64,000 nt of DNA from Haliovirga abyssi. Its GTDB lineage: Bacteria > Fusobacteriota > Fusobacteriia > Fusobacteriales > Haliovirgaceae. The position numbers and the translations under genes were made by a program. Positions 57,028-64,000 of the stretch are shown here, in pieces. The notes under the pieces are model-generated. The model ran no database searches and had not been told where the DNA came from. It saw nothing but the letters and a program-made list of their open reading frames with translations. Numbering within the stretch: the first letter of the stretch is position 1; each line of letters opens with the position of its first letter. The DNA lies in NCBI RefSeq assembly GCF_030295325.1, contig NZ_AP027059.1, forward strand, positions 2,290,637-2,354,636, given 5' to 3'.

Positions 57028-57615
57028 CTATTCATAAAAAATTCTAATAATTACTTTATACACTTTATCTCTATTTGTTAGTTCCCCATTAAATCCTGAT
57101 TTTAATTTGATTTTATATTCTTTATTTAATTCCCCATTTTCTTGTGAAATATATGATTTTGTTAAAGTTTCCCCTGCTTTTGTATCATCTATTACTGTTA
57201 AACTTGATTCCTCCTTTTTTATATAGTCCAATTCCCAATTTGCATTTATATTTCTTTCTATAACTGTAATATATATTTTACTTATGTTCGTTATAGTCTC
57301 GCCAGGAATCTCTTTCATTTTAAAAGTAAACTCTTTTATTTTATTATTTACAAATATATATGTTTTTACTTTTGACATTTTATGTCCTGGATTATCTGTT
57401 AAATCTTGTGACCAATTATCATCTCCTGTGCTAATTTGTTCCTCCATTACAACATTTGAAATTCCATCTGCATTAGCATCATCTATATTTATTTGTTCTG
57501 TTGAAATTCCACTTTCTAATCCTTTATCAGCTATAGAGCTTATTCCAATACCTATTATTATTAATACTATCATAAAAAATATAACAATTATTACACTTGA
57601 ACCACTATTTTTCAT
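57028..57615 (-). CDS. GspK-like minor pseudopilin or PilX-like protein
   Basis: A 195-residue protein. Its N-terminus has one long helix (SGSSVIIVIFFMIVLIIIGI) starting after MKN-SG, without the Glu5 of other pilins; GspK also lacks Glu5. The remaining soluble part (TETGDDN-like acidic region, ITNISKIYITVIERNINANW) is short compared with typical GspK of about 300 residues. It lies directly after the GspJ-like gene with a 17-base gap, the expected position. The family call is by place and topology. Confidence 0.62.
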   Translation of the reverse strand: MKNSGSSVIIVIFFMIVLIIIGIGISSIADKGLESGISTEQINIDDANADGISNVVMEEQISTGDDNWSQDLTDNPGHKMSKVKTYIFVNNKIKEFTFKMKEIPGETITNISKIYITVIERNINANWELDYIKKEESSLTVIDDTKAGETLTKSYISQENGELNKEYKIKLKSGFNGELTNRDKVYKVIIRIFYE

Positions 57616-57632
57616 GAAAATTCACCCACTTT

Positions 57633-58250
57633 TTATTTGAATTTAAAACCAGTAGAAAATTTTAATTCAGGTGCTATTTTATTATCAGATATTGCTCCCT
57701 GCTCTTTTATAATTATTTTCATATAATCAGCATTAACTAAATCTCCTGTATTTGGATTTTCAATTACTGTAGTTACATCGCTATTGTTTGTTTTATAAAA
57801 TACAAATTTTACACTTGTTAATTTTACACTACTTTCTGCCCAATCTGTTCCTTTACTCCTAAATATTGGAATATTATCTCTATAAAAATTTTTGCCTTTT
57901 CCTAAATCACTGTTATCTTCTGTTGTATCTCTTGTGCCATTCCCATTTTCATCCCACCAGTACCAATAATAATTATTCTCTTTATCCTTTATTCTTACCC
58001 CTACTACATTTCCACTGTTGTCTTTTACTATATCATTTAGTTCTGGTGTTACTGTCAAATTACTTTCTATTAATTTATTCTCTATTCTCTTTAAAACTGG
58101 CTTTATCTTTGTTATTGAATCTGTTATTTCTACATTCATTGTATATGCTTTAGTTGCGAAAATAATTATTTTGCCAATTCCTGCCATTATAAATCCCATA
58201 ACAGCTATTGAAATCATTAATTCAATTAGTGTAAATCCTCTATTTTTCAT
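57633..58250 (-). CDS. GspJ/PilW-like pseudopilin
   Basis: A 205-residue prepilin. The N-terminal methylation motif KNRGFTLIELMISIAVMGFI is textbook, with cleavage after G and Glu at +5. The C-terminal domain (KIKPVLKRIENKLIESNLTV, SSVKLTSVKFVFYKTNNSDV) is globular and beta rich. It follows the GspI-like gene but is separated by a repeat-filled gap of 254 bases. Confidence 0.85.
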   Translation of the reverse strand: MKNRGFTLIELMISIAVMGFIMAGIGKIIIFATKAYTMNVEITDSITKIKPVLKRIENKLIESNLTVTPELNDIVKDNSGNVVGVRIKDKENNYYWYWWDENGNGTRDTTEDNSDLGKGKNFYRDNIPIFRSKGTDWAESSVKLTSVKFVFYKTNNSDVTTVIENPNTGDLVNADYMKIIIKEQGAISDNKIAPELKFSTGFKFK

Positions 58251-58504
58251 ATTACACCTCTATTTTTTTCTTGGTAGTGTCAAATAAAGTTAATCCAATT
58301 TTTTTGAACCACTAAGGAACAATTAAATACATCAACGCAGAGCCGCAGAGAAATCAGAGTTTACACAGAGAATAAGAAAATATCATAGCTTATTTTCTGA
58401 ATAAAATTTATACTTTCCTAGTAAATTAAAAAAATTAAAAAGTTTATTTTCTGTGTACGTTTTTCTCTGCGAGTTCTTTGCGAACTCTGCTCCTCTGCGT
58501 TATA
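58251..58504. repeat. Repeat block splitting the pseudopilin genes
   Basis: Two CTCTGCG-type arrays in inverted orientation, ACGCAGAGCCGCAGAGAAAT (58334) and TTTTTCTCTGCGAGTTCTTT, then GCGAACTCTGCTCCTCTGCG (to 58499), enclose a family 2 tail (TAGCTTATTTTCTGAATAAA then TTTATACTTTCCTAGTAAAT, 58388-58427). The block lies between gspI-like and gspJ-like genes of one operon. Confidence 0.7.
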
Positions 58505-59155
58505 CTATTTTTTCTTTAAATACCAAATCAAAACTACTCTATTTTTTGTATTATAATTATTATTGATATTATAAGAATCTTTGTAATAACATTCAACTTT
58601 CACTTTTTTAGTGTCTGTAGTAGTATCTATAGGTGCTGGTGTCAAGTCAGAATCATTTACATATATTACAGATACTTTTCTATAATAATTTTTATCTTCA
58701 GGCTCTTTATTTGAATCTAATCCATTAAAATCTAAAATCCCAATTCCAGATTCATTATATCCATTATAATCATCTATATCATCCCAATCATTCTCTGCTC
58801 TGTTTATAGAACTTTTGTCCTCATCATCTTCTCTTACTATAATTGCTGTTCCCGTCTCTACTCTACTCCACTGCCCTGCATTTGGAGTATCTCTTTTTTT
58901 CTTTTTCTCATCAAATCTCTTTAATTTTATCTCTTCTAATAATTCTTTTGCATAATGAGAAGCTACAAATTTTCTTTTCCCTTCAATTGTAACATTTGTA
59001 TTATTTGCTATTACCTGCAGAAAAGGAAATACTGCCAATGTTAATATTACTATAGCAATTAAAATTTCCACTAATGTAAATCCATTATCTTTTCTATTCC
59101 CTAATTTATCTTCTAGTTTCTTTCCCAATTTTCTTTTCATTTTGCAAATATTCAC
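58505..59155 (-). CDS. GspI/PilV-like pseudopilin
   Basis: A 216-residue prepilin with a long basic leader (KMKRKLGKKLEDKLGNRKDN) before GFTLVEILIAIVILTLAVFP. Cleavage would be after the Gly, and Glu at +5 is present. HYAKELLEEIKLKRFD is the usual pseudopilin helix end. The C-terminal domain is charged and beta rich. The frame begins 50 bases inside the aminotransferase gene. A start at the second methionine, still giving a basic leader, is possible. Confidence 0.82.
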   Translation of the reverse strand: MNICKMKRKLGKKLEDKLGNRKDNGFTLVEILIAIVILTLAVFPFLQVIANNTNVTIEGKRKFVASHYAKELLEEIKLKRFDEKKKKRDTPNAGQWSRVETGTAIIVREDDEDKSSINRAENDWDDIDDYNGYNESGIGILDFNGLDSNKEPEDKNYYRKVSVIYVNDSDLTPAPIDTTTDTKKVKVECYYKDSYNINNNYNTKNRVVLIWYLKKK

Positions 59156-60260
59156 CTAGCCTTTTTATTCCCTCTTCTAAATTCTCAATAGAAACAGCAT
59201 ATGATATTCTAATAAATCCCTCTAAATTAGTTCCAAAATCAATCCCTGGAGTTACTGCCACTCTAGCTTTTTCTAATGTTTTATATGCAAATATTAAAGA
59301 GTTATTTGTATATTCTCTAACATCTATAATTATATAATAAGCTCCCAAAGGATTTGCTGCTACTTTTAATCCCCATTTTTTTATTTCAGCAAGAGCAAAT
59401 AGCCTCCTTTTATTATACTCTTTTACCATATTATTAATTTGTTTATCTACATTTTCATTTGTCAATGCTTCTATTGCAGCATATTGAGATATTGTATTTG
59501 CTGAAATAAAGAGATTCTGCTCCAATTTTTGAGTTAACATAATATATCTATCTGGAATAATTAAATATCCCAATCTCCAACCAGTCATTGCAAACAGTTT
59601 AGAAAATCCATTTAATGCAATTGCATTCACTGTATAATTTAATATTGTATCATATTGTTTCCCCTCATATACCAGCCCTTGATAAATTTCATCAGATATT
59701 ATTGTTATTCCTAATTCTGCAAGCTCCATATAATCTTTTTTCTTTAATACTACACCAGTTGGATTCCCTGGACTGTTTATCAATATTGCTGCTGTTCTAT
59801 CTGTTATTTTTTCTTTTATCTTTTCTATATTTATACTAAATCCATCTTCAGAAGACAATTCATAATAAGATACTTTTCCATTTAAAAATTTTATGAAATT
59901 AGGATAACAAGCATATCCTGGATTTGAAACTAAAATTTCATTTTTTCCACTAAATTCCATTGCAGTATATACTGCCAGTAAAAGCGCAGGACTTGTTCCT
60001 GCTGACACAACCACATTTTTATATTTTAAATTAGTTCCATACTTTTTATTATAATACATTGCAATAGCTTCTCGCAACTCTTTTTTCCCCATACTATGCG
60101 TATATCCTATTTTTTCTTCTTTAATTGCTCTTATTCCTTCATTTTTTATCTCTATTGGCGTATCAAAATCTGGTTCCCCTATCTCTAGGTGGATAATATC
60201 TTCCATTTCGTTGGCTTTTTCTAATATATCCATAACTTTAAATGATTTTATTTCTGCCAT
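59106..60260 (-). CDS. Pyridoxal-phosphate aminotransferase, class I/II
   Basis: A 384-residue fold-type I aminotransferase. HLEIGEPDFDTP and YTHSMGKKELREAIAMYYNK are N-terminal conserved parts, LINSPGNPTGVVL holds the Asn of the active site, SDEIYQGLVYEG the Asp/Tyr, and LNGFSKLFAMTGWRLGYLII contains the PLP-binding Lys. FIRISYAVS has the substrate-carboxylate Arg. The substrate class (aspartate- or alanine-like) is not resolved. ATG 60260 follows GGGGTGATAA; a GTG three codons upstream is less likely. Confidence 0.93.
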   Translation of the reverse strand: MAEIKSFKVMDILEKANEMEDIIHLEIGEPDFDTPIEIKNEGIRAIKEEKIGYTHSMGKKELREAIAMYYNKKYGTNLKYKNVVVSAGTSPALLLAVYTAMEFSGKNEILVSNPGYACYPNFIKFLNGKVSYYELSSEDGFSINIEKIKEKITDRTAAILINSPGNPTGVVLKKKDYMELAELGITIISDEIYQGLVYEGKQYDTILNYTVNAIALNGFSKLFAMTGWRLGYLIIPDRYIMLTQKLEQNLFISANTISQYAAIEALTNENVDKQINNMVKEYNKRRLFALAEIKKWGLKVAANPLGAYYIIIDVREYTNNSLIFAYKTLEKARVAVTPGIDFGTNLEGFIRISYAVSIENLEEGIKRLGEYLQNEKKIGKETRR

Positions 60261-60420
60261 ATTTATCACCCCTATATTTTTGAAATAGAGTATATTAAAA
60301 AATCTAATTCAAAATTTTCGCCGAAAAATCGTTAAAACATTCGATATTTTCAGCTCGATTTTGAAAATATTTTCTACATATACTATAGTTAAAAGTAATT
60401 TGTTTGCCAATACAAATTCT

Positions 60421-61425
60421 CTAATCTAATTCTCTATTAGCAATTCCATTTAAATTTAATTTAGCCATCTCTATCCCTCTATATTTCACTTCATAATACG
60501 CTGCTGCTGCTATCATCGCCCCATTATCTGTACATAGTTTTAACGAGGGATAATATACTTCCATTCCATTTTTTTCTCCTGCTTCTTTCATCTCTTTTCT
60601 AAGCAATGAGTTCGCAGCTACTCCTCCTGCTAATAATATATTTTTCACATTTTTTTCTTTTGCCGCTTTTATTGTTTTTTCTACTAAAATATCTACAACT
60701 GTCTCTTGAAAACTTGCAGCTATATCTTCTATTATAACCTCTTTTTTTTGCATTTTCATTTTATTCAAATAATTTATTACAAATGTTTTTACTCCACTAA
60801 AACTAAAATCATATTCACCTGGAACTTTTGGTTTTGTTATTTTTAAAAATTTTGAATTCCCTTCATAATATAATTTATCTATTTTTGGTCCACCAGGATA
60901 TTGCAACCCTAATACTCTTGCTACTTTATCATAAGCTTCTCCCACTGCATCATCTATTGTTCCACCTAAAGATTCAAATTTATACTCTTCATCCATATAA
61001 ACTATATTTGTATGTCCACCTGAAACTACTAACACTATTGCTGGCAGCTCAATATCTTGCTCTATAAAATTTGAATAAATATGCCCTTTTATGTGATGTA
61101 CTGGTATTAATGGTATCCCACTCCCATAACTTAACCCTTTTGCCACAGAAACTCCTACTAAAAGAGCCCCTATAAGTCCAGGTGCATAAGTTACTGCCAA
61201 ATAATCCATATCCTTTAATTCAAAATTTGATTCATCCAACGCTTCTTTTAGTACCGCCATAATATTTTTTATGTGATGCCTAGAAGCTATTTCTGGCACA
61301 ACTCCGCCATATTCTTTATGTATATCTATTTGAGAAGATATTATATTTGAAAAAATCTTTTTCCCATCTTCTACTACTGCAATTGATGTCTCATCACAAG
61401 ACGTTTCTATACCTAGTATTCTCAT
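60421..61425 (-). CDS. tsaD: tRNA threonylcarbamoyladenosine transferase TsaD
   Basis: A 334-residue member of the Kae1/TsaD family, essential for the t6A base at position 37 of ANN-decoding tRNAs. GIETSCDETSIAVVEDGKKI is the N-terminal ATPase strand. HHIKGHIYSNF supplies the metal-binding His pair, VLVVSGGHTN and GLQYPGGPKID the nucleotide site, and KLCTDNGAMIA the C-terminal motif. The start overlaps the EamA stop as ATGA. No partner gene (tsaB, tsaE, tsaC) lies in the window. Confidence 0.97.
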   Translation of the reverse strand: MRILGIETSCDETSIAVVEDGKKIFSNIISSQIDIHKEYGGVVPEIASRHHIKNIMAVLKEALDESNFELKDMDYLAVTYAPGLIGALLVGVSVAKGLSYGSGIPLIPVHHIKGHIYSNFIEQDIELPAIVLVVSGGHTNIVYMDEEYKFESLGGTIDDAVGEAYDKVARVLGLQYPGGPKIDKLYYEGNSKFLKITKPKVPGEYDFSFSGVKTFVINYLNKMKMQKKEVIIEDIAASFQETVVDILVEKTIKAAKEKNVKNILLAGGVAANSLLRKEMKEAGEKNGMEVYYPSLKLCTDNGAMIAAAAYYEVKYRGIEMAKLNLNGIANRELD

Positions 61426-62303
61426 TTTGATTCTCCTTTATTTATGTTCTTTTTAAATAAAAATTTTCTTTCTGGAATTAAAATTATACTCATTCCAATT
61501 ATTATTAATATTATTCCTGTAAAAAAACTAACTTTAAAATTTTCTTTTAATATATAATACGCAAATATAGATGCCAAAACCGGCTTCAAATAAAACATTG
61601 AAGACCCTGCAGATACTGGAATTTTTCTTAAGCCATAAAAATAAAAAACATATGCAACTCCAGTTCCTAAAATTATAAGATATGCTATATAACCTATATT
61701 TTTTGAAAAATTTAAGATATTATAACTTTTTATAAATGGCAAATACCATAATGAACCTGTGAAAAATACAAAACCTGTTGTAAAAAACGGTCCATATAAT
61801 TTTATATATTTTTTAGCTAAAACTATATATGCTCCAAAAGATGTAGCAGAAATTAGCATTAAAAGAGGCCCTGTTAAACTCTTAAAATTAATTAAATCAA
61901 ATCCAAAACAAACTATATACGCTCCTATAAATCCAATAAAAATTCCTATTCCTATTTTTGTATTCATTTTTTCTTTTAATATTAGCCATGCAAATATTGT
62001 AGAAAAAATTGGATTTAAGCTAAATATAACAGCTCCTCTAGCTGCATCTATATATTTTAGACTCAAATGAAAAGCTCCAAGAGATATGGTTACACCTAAA
62101 ATCCCAAGTAATGTCAATTTTATAAAATCATTCTTTTTTATTTTCTTTATTTTTTTGAAATCAAATGAAATTAATACAATTCCACTTAAAAAAAATCTCA
62201 AAAAAGCTAAATATATAGGGTCTATGTCATTACCTATTATTTTCGACACAACTTCTATTGTACTGAAAAATAAAATTGTAAAAAATATTGCTAAATATCC
62301 CAT
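61422..62303 (-). CDS. EamA/DMT family transporter
   Basis: A 293-residue, ten-helix drug/metabolite transporter. Two EamA repeats are visible (FLRFFLSGIVLI to LINFKSLTGP, and GPLLMLISATSFGAYIVLAK to GIILIIIGMSIIL), with a Pro-containing PIFSTIFAWLILKEK at the end of the first repeat and the matching PVLASIFAYYILKEN in the second. The substrate is not predictable. A Lys-rich tail follows. It is upstream of, and overlaps, tsaD. Confidence 0.93.
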   Translation of the reverse strand: MGYLAIFFTILFFSTIEVVSKIIGNDIDPIYLAFLRFFLSGIVLISFDFKKIKKIKKNDFIKLTLLGILGVTISLGAFHLSLKYIDAARGAVIFSLNPIFSTIFAWLILKEKMNTKIGIGIFIGFIGAYIVCFGFDLINFKSLTGPLLMLISATSFGAYIVLAKKYIKLYGPFFTTGFVFFTGSLWYLPFIKSYNILNFSKNIGYIAYLIILGTGVAYVFYFYGLRKIPVSAGSSMFYLKPVLASIFAYYILKENFKVSFFTGIILIIIGMSIILIPERKFLFKKNINKGESK

Positions 62304-62536
62304 TTATATCCTCCTCTTTCTCAGAAAAAACATATTTTGTTTTATAAAATCTATTTTTTCTTAAAATTTTTAATTTTATCTATTATTTCTCTTATATAGT
62401 ATAACATATTTATTAGTTTTTTTTTAGTTTTTAACAATCTTTTATTTGCTTTTTCTTTATTATTATTGTAAACTTATAATATAAATATATAAGTCACTTA
62501 TTTTTTAAATATTATTGGCTTAAAGGAGATGAAACT

Positions 62537-63352
62537 ATGAATAAAACTATCTTTGTAACTGGCTCTTCTTCTGGTATAGGAAAAGAAACAGTTAAATATT
62601 TTCAAAAAAAAGGGTGGAATGTAGCTGCCACAATGAGAAGCCCTGAAAAAGAAAAAGAATTAAACAAATTAGAAAATGTAAAACTTTACAAACTTGATGT
62701 TACAGATAATGATTCTATTCTTAGTTCTATAACTTCTGCAATTAATGATTTTGGTAAAATTGATGTGTTACTAAATAACGCAGGATTTGGAACTAATGGA
62801 ATATTTGAAGCAGCTACAGATGAACAAATATATAGACAATTTAATGTAAATGTATTTGGTGTAATGAGAGTTATAAAAGGAATTTTGCCACATTTTAAAA
62901 ATAACAAAAGCGGAACTATTGTAAATATTTCATCAATGGGAGGATTGGTTACAATACCTTTATATTCGCTTTATCATTCTACAAAATTTGCAATTGAGGG
63001 ATTTATAGAATCTCTACAATTTGAATTAGCTACTTTTAATATTAAATTAAAATTAATAGAGCCAGGTGCAATAAAAACAGATTTTTATTCTCGTTCTAAA
63101 GAGGTTTTAATGAATGATAATCTTAGCGAATATAAAAATTATTTTGATAAAGTTACTAAAAATATAGATAATGCGGGTAATAATGGATTGCCTCCAATTG
63201 CTGTAGCTAAAAAAATATATAAAGCTGTTACTGATAATAGTAATAGATTAAGATATTCAATTGGAAAAGAAGCTCCATATTTGATTGCACTTAAAAGGTT
63301 TATTCCTAACTGGATAGTTTTTAAATTGACGAAATTTGTTATGGAGAAGTGA
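62537..63352 (+). CDS. Short-chain dehydrogenase/reductase
   Basis: A 271-residue classical SDR. TGSSSGIGKETVKYF is the NAD(P) glycine motif, LLNNAGFGTNG the structural NNAG, IVNISSMGG the catalytic Ser, and YSLYHSTKFAIEGF the Tyr-x3-Lys. The Arg in AATMRSPEKEK after strand 2 suggests NADPH. The substrate is unknown; retinol/ketosteroid-type annotation is common but uninformative. AAAGGAG lies 7 bases before ATG. A lone plus-strand gene. Confidence 0.92.
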   Translation: MNKTIFVTGSSSGIGKETVKYFQKKGWNVAATMRSPEKEKELNKLENVKLYKLDVTDNDSILSSITSAINDFGKIDVLLNNAGFGTNGIFEAATDEQIYRQFNVNVFGVMRVIKGILPHFKNNKSGTIVNISSMGGLVTIPLYSLYHSTKFAIEGFIESLQFELATFNIKLKLIEPGAIKTDFYSRSKEVLMNDNLSEYKNYFDKVTKNIDNAGNNGLPPIAVAKKIYKAVTDNSNRLRYSIGKEAPYLIALKRFIPNWIVFKLTKFVMEK

Positions 63353-63401
63353 AATTGAATTGTTTAAGATAAAAATTATTAGCCTTTTACATATTTTCAA
63401 C

Positions 63402-63431
63402 ATCAGGGCGAACAGATAGGTTCGCCCTGAT
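63402..63431. terminator. REP-like palindrome serving as shared terminator
   Basis: ATCAGGGCGAAC and GTTCGCCCTGAT flank a 6-base loop (AGATAG). It lies between convergent SDR and psuG genes, with AT-rich flanks. It belongs to the GGGCGAAC family by its core, and can terminate both transcripts. Confidence 0.65.
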
Positions 63432-63449
63432 ATAAAATTTTTCCCTCTT

Positions 63450-64000
63450 CTATCCTAATTCAGAATATTCTTTTGCTATTTTTGCTGCAACTTTTGCATT
63501 ATTATAAACTAATTTTATATTTGAAGCCAAACTATCTCCACCTGTTAAATCTTTTATTTTAGATAATAAAAATGGAGTGCTTTCTTTTCCTTTTATCCCT
63601 TTTTCTTTTGCTTCTTTTACTGCTTTGTCTATTGCTTCATTTATTGTGTAATACTCCATTTGATACTCTTCTGGAATTGGGTTTGCTATTATAAATCCAC
63701 CTTTTAATCCTAAATCCCATTTAGCTTTCATTGCTAATGCTACTTCTTTTTCCTCTTCTATTTTATAATCTACATTAAATCCGCTTTTTCTTGTATAAAA
63801 TGCAGGTAATTCATCTGTTCTTACTCCTACAACTGGCACCCCTTTAGTTTCTAAATATTCCAAAGTTAATCCAATATCCAATATTGATTTTACCCCTGCA
63901 CAAATTACTGCAACATCTGTATTAGCTAATTCTTCCAAATCTGCTGATATATCCATAGTTGTTTCTGCTCCTCTATGCACACCGCCTACTCCTCCTGTTG
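63450..64000 (-). CDS. psuG: Pseudouridine-5'-phosphate glycosidase (C-terminal part)
   Basis: This is a partial gene; its N-terminus lies beyond the window end. Reading enters at [12 protein letters not shown] and continues to the stop at 63450. [37 protein letters not shown] and [13 protein letters not shown] are typical PsuG (IndA) sequence, as is [11 protein letters not shown]. The enzyme splits pseudouridine-5'-phosphate to ribose-5-phosphate and uracil, with a lysine that lies outside this part. Reading frame is open to the edge. Confidence 0.92.
   Translation of the reverse strand, partial: TGGVGGVHRGAETTMDISADLEELANTDVAVICAGVKSILDIGLTLEYLETKGVPVVGVRTDELPAFYTRKSGFNVDYKIEEEKEVALAMKAKWDLGLKGGFIIANPIPEEYQMEYYTINEAIDKAVKEAKEKGIKGKESTPFLLSKIKDLTGGDSLASNIKLVYNNAKVAAKIAKEYSELG

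Noticed and set aside
48835-59155. The secretion cluster as a type IV pilus locus
   Set aside because: PilM-PilN are fused as in GspL, the linker has a membrane helix as in GspC, and the order is I-J-K-L-M-C-D. A pilus remains the alternative because the motor and major pilin genes are outside the window.

Overview
The window is very AT-rich DNA from a diderm (outer-membrane) anaerobe-like bacterium. An outer-membrane secretin with its assembly-platform proteins, a GDP-heptose pathway, several lipoproteins and an OMP-like C-terminus show an outer membrane. The base composition and the glycerol operon style (GlpP antiterminator, GlpK, FAD oxidoreductase pair plus DUF1667 protein) fit Fusobacteriota. 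That assignment is inference; no rRNA or tRNA gene was seen.

Layout. 1-2.1 kb: an ankyrin-repeat exported protein and a YefM-YoeB toxin-antitoxin pair with a clear promoter/operator. 2.3-8.5 kb (minus strand): a glycerol catabolism locus, glpP-glpK-FAD oxidoreductases-DUF1667. 8.5-12.1 kb: a debris zone holding an AAA-ATPase/PD-(D/E)XK protein, a ugd remnant, a nucleotidyltransferase pair broken by a MITE, and a group II intron fragment. 12.2-37.9 kb (minus strand): a large surface-polysaccharide locus. It encodes an EPS-type winged-helix regulator, GDP-fucose synthesis (gmd, fcl), a Wzx flippase, several glycosyltransferases, a candidate Wzy polymerase, UDP-ManNAcA synthesis (wecB, wecC), the full GDP-D-glycero-D-manno-heptose pathway (hddA, gmhA, hddC, gmhB), and rfbA and rfbC for dTDP-rhamnose. 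The locus is interrupted by an IS3-family element and two group II introns; rfbB and rfbD are not in the window.

38-51 kb: an MFS transporter, two GH13 alpha-amylase-family lipoproteins, a five-repeat fibronectin-III lipoprotein, a DUF2721 membrane protein, an OMP-like lipoprotein and a second AAA-ATPase/nuclease-like protein. 48.8-59.2 kb (minus strand): a compact type II secretion-like cluster in the order I-J-K-L-M-C-D, then a repeat-rich exported protein, then an amylase lipoprotein. The last genes overlap by ATGA, so the amylase appears translationally coupled to the secretion genes, as expected if it is the secreted cargo (compare the Klebsiella Pul system). 59-64 kb: an aminotransferase, tsaD, an EamA transporter, an SDR and the C-terminal part of psuG.

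A strong feature is intergenic repeats of at least four kinds: (1) a roughly 100-150 bp MITE with AGGAAC-type terminal inverted repeats and TAA/TTA target duplications; (2) a second modular element containing GCGTAGCTTATTTT; (3) REP-like GGGCGAAC...GTTCGCCC palindromes; (4) CTTCGTG/CTCTGCG-type short-period repeats. They break genes, sit in terminators and operon gaps, and host intron 1. Precise removal of one MITE restores a reading frame, and splicing out intron 1 restores one of the repeats.
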